Shown: in pieces, positions 14,987 to 15,111 of the stretch
How the letters are laid out: each line of letters opens with the position of its first letter
Position numbering within the stretch: position 1 is the stretch's first letter
Origin: an uncultured Opitutia bacterium
Lineage (GTDB): Bacteria; Verrucomicrobiota; Verrucomicrobiia; Opitutales; UBA953
NCBI GenBank assembly: GCA_903829855.1
Contig: CAIKRN010000083.1
Location: 1 to 15,111, forward strand
Direction: 5' to 3'
DNA length: 15,111 nt
The notes under the pieces: model-generated
Database searches by the model: none
The model's input: the letters and a program-made list of their open reading frames with translations, nothing else
What the model was told of the DNA's origin: nothing
Program-made: the position numbers and the translations under genes

Positions 14987-15111
14987 ATGAGCGCTAAACT
15001 CTTCGGTACGGACGGTATCCGCGGTCGAGCTAACGAATATCCCATCACGCCCGAAATCGCGTTACGGATCGGCCAGGCGATTTCGCGCGTGTTACGCTCC
15101 AGTGGGGCGAA
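14987..15111 (+). CDS. glmM: Phosphoglucosamine mutase, N-terminal fragment
   Basis: The window ends after 41 complete codons. The N-terminus reads [16 protein letters not shown], followed by [16 protein letters not shown]; this is the highly conserved start of GlmM (alpha-D-phosphohexomutase superfamily). GlmM interconverts glucosamine-6-phosphate and glucosamine-1-phosphate in the cytoplasm on the route to UDP-GlcNAc, peptidoglycan and lipopolysaccharide. The phosphoserine loop, sugar-binding loop and metal-binding DxDxD lie beyond the window. The ATG is placed directly before the KLFGTDG motif, as in other GlmM proteins. There is no well-spaced Shine-Dalgarno. It is divergent from the minus-strand run and is a housekeeping gene, probably marking the edge of the accessory locus. 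Confidence 0.93.
   Translation, partial: MSAKLFGTDGIRGRANEYPITPEIALRIGQAISRVLRSSGA

Noticed and set aside
1..15111. Insertion sequences, integrase or phage genes, tRNAs, CRISPR arrays
   Set aside because: None found: no transposase- or integrase-like protein, no cloverleaf, no regularly spaced repeats. The window is almost fully occupied by the listed genes.

Overview
The window looks like a piece of a moderately GC-rich chromosome from the Planctomycetota–Verrucomicrobiota side of the bacterial tree, most likely Verrucomicrobiota. The main argument is gene content: a PSD1/DUF1549–DUF1553 cytochrome-like protein followed by its DUF1501 partner, a Tat-exported Gfo/Idh/MocA oxidoreductase, a secreted DUF1080 (3-keto-disaccharide hydrolase family) protein and a secreted double NIPSNAP protein. 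Almost none of the start codons has a Shine-Dalgarno sequence. The exact taxon is inference. No tRNA, rRNA, insertion sequence, phage gene, CRISPR array or transcription regulator was seen.

Layout. (1) 1-830, minus: the N-terminal 276 residues of a ClC anion transporter whose pore motifs resemble the fluoride-type (CLC-F/EriC-F) branch. (2) 917-2185, plus, divergent from it: a Tat-exported Gfo/Idh/MocA oxidoreductase. (3) 2186-2281: two strong hairpins between convergent genes, the second a bidirectional intrinsic terminator. (4) 2282-14752, all minus: ten genes with gaps of at most 51 nt. In transcription order they are PSD1/DUF1553 protein, DUF1501 protein, MFS exporter, alpha/beta-hydrolase esterase, DUF1080 protein, small Cys-rich DUF6428-like protein, RbsA-like ATPase, RbsC-like permease, RbsB-like lipoprotein and double NIPSNAP protein. 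(5) 14753-14986: AT-rich divergent intergenic region. (6) 14987 to the end, plus: the start of glmM.

Working model (inference). The seven genes from the esterase to NIPSNAP (8775 to 2282) are nearly contiguous, with gaps from -4 to 9 nt. They look like a locus that trims a decorated sugar or glycoside outside the cytoplasm (esterase, DUF1080 protein) and imports the product through a complete ribose-type ABC importer. The adjacent exported Gfo/Idh/MocA enzyme could supply the oxidation step that makes a 3-keto-glycoside for the DUF1080 protein. The PSD1–DUF1501–MFS genes upstream may belong to the same transcript or form a separate unit. The most unexpected member is the Cys-rich DUF6428-like protein, whose start overlaps the stop of the DUF1080 gene by 4 nt. 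It belongs to a family I associate with Bacteroidota arsenic-resistance neighbourhoods rather than sugar uptake.
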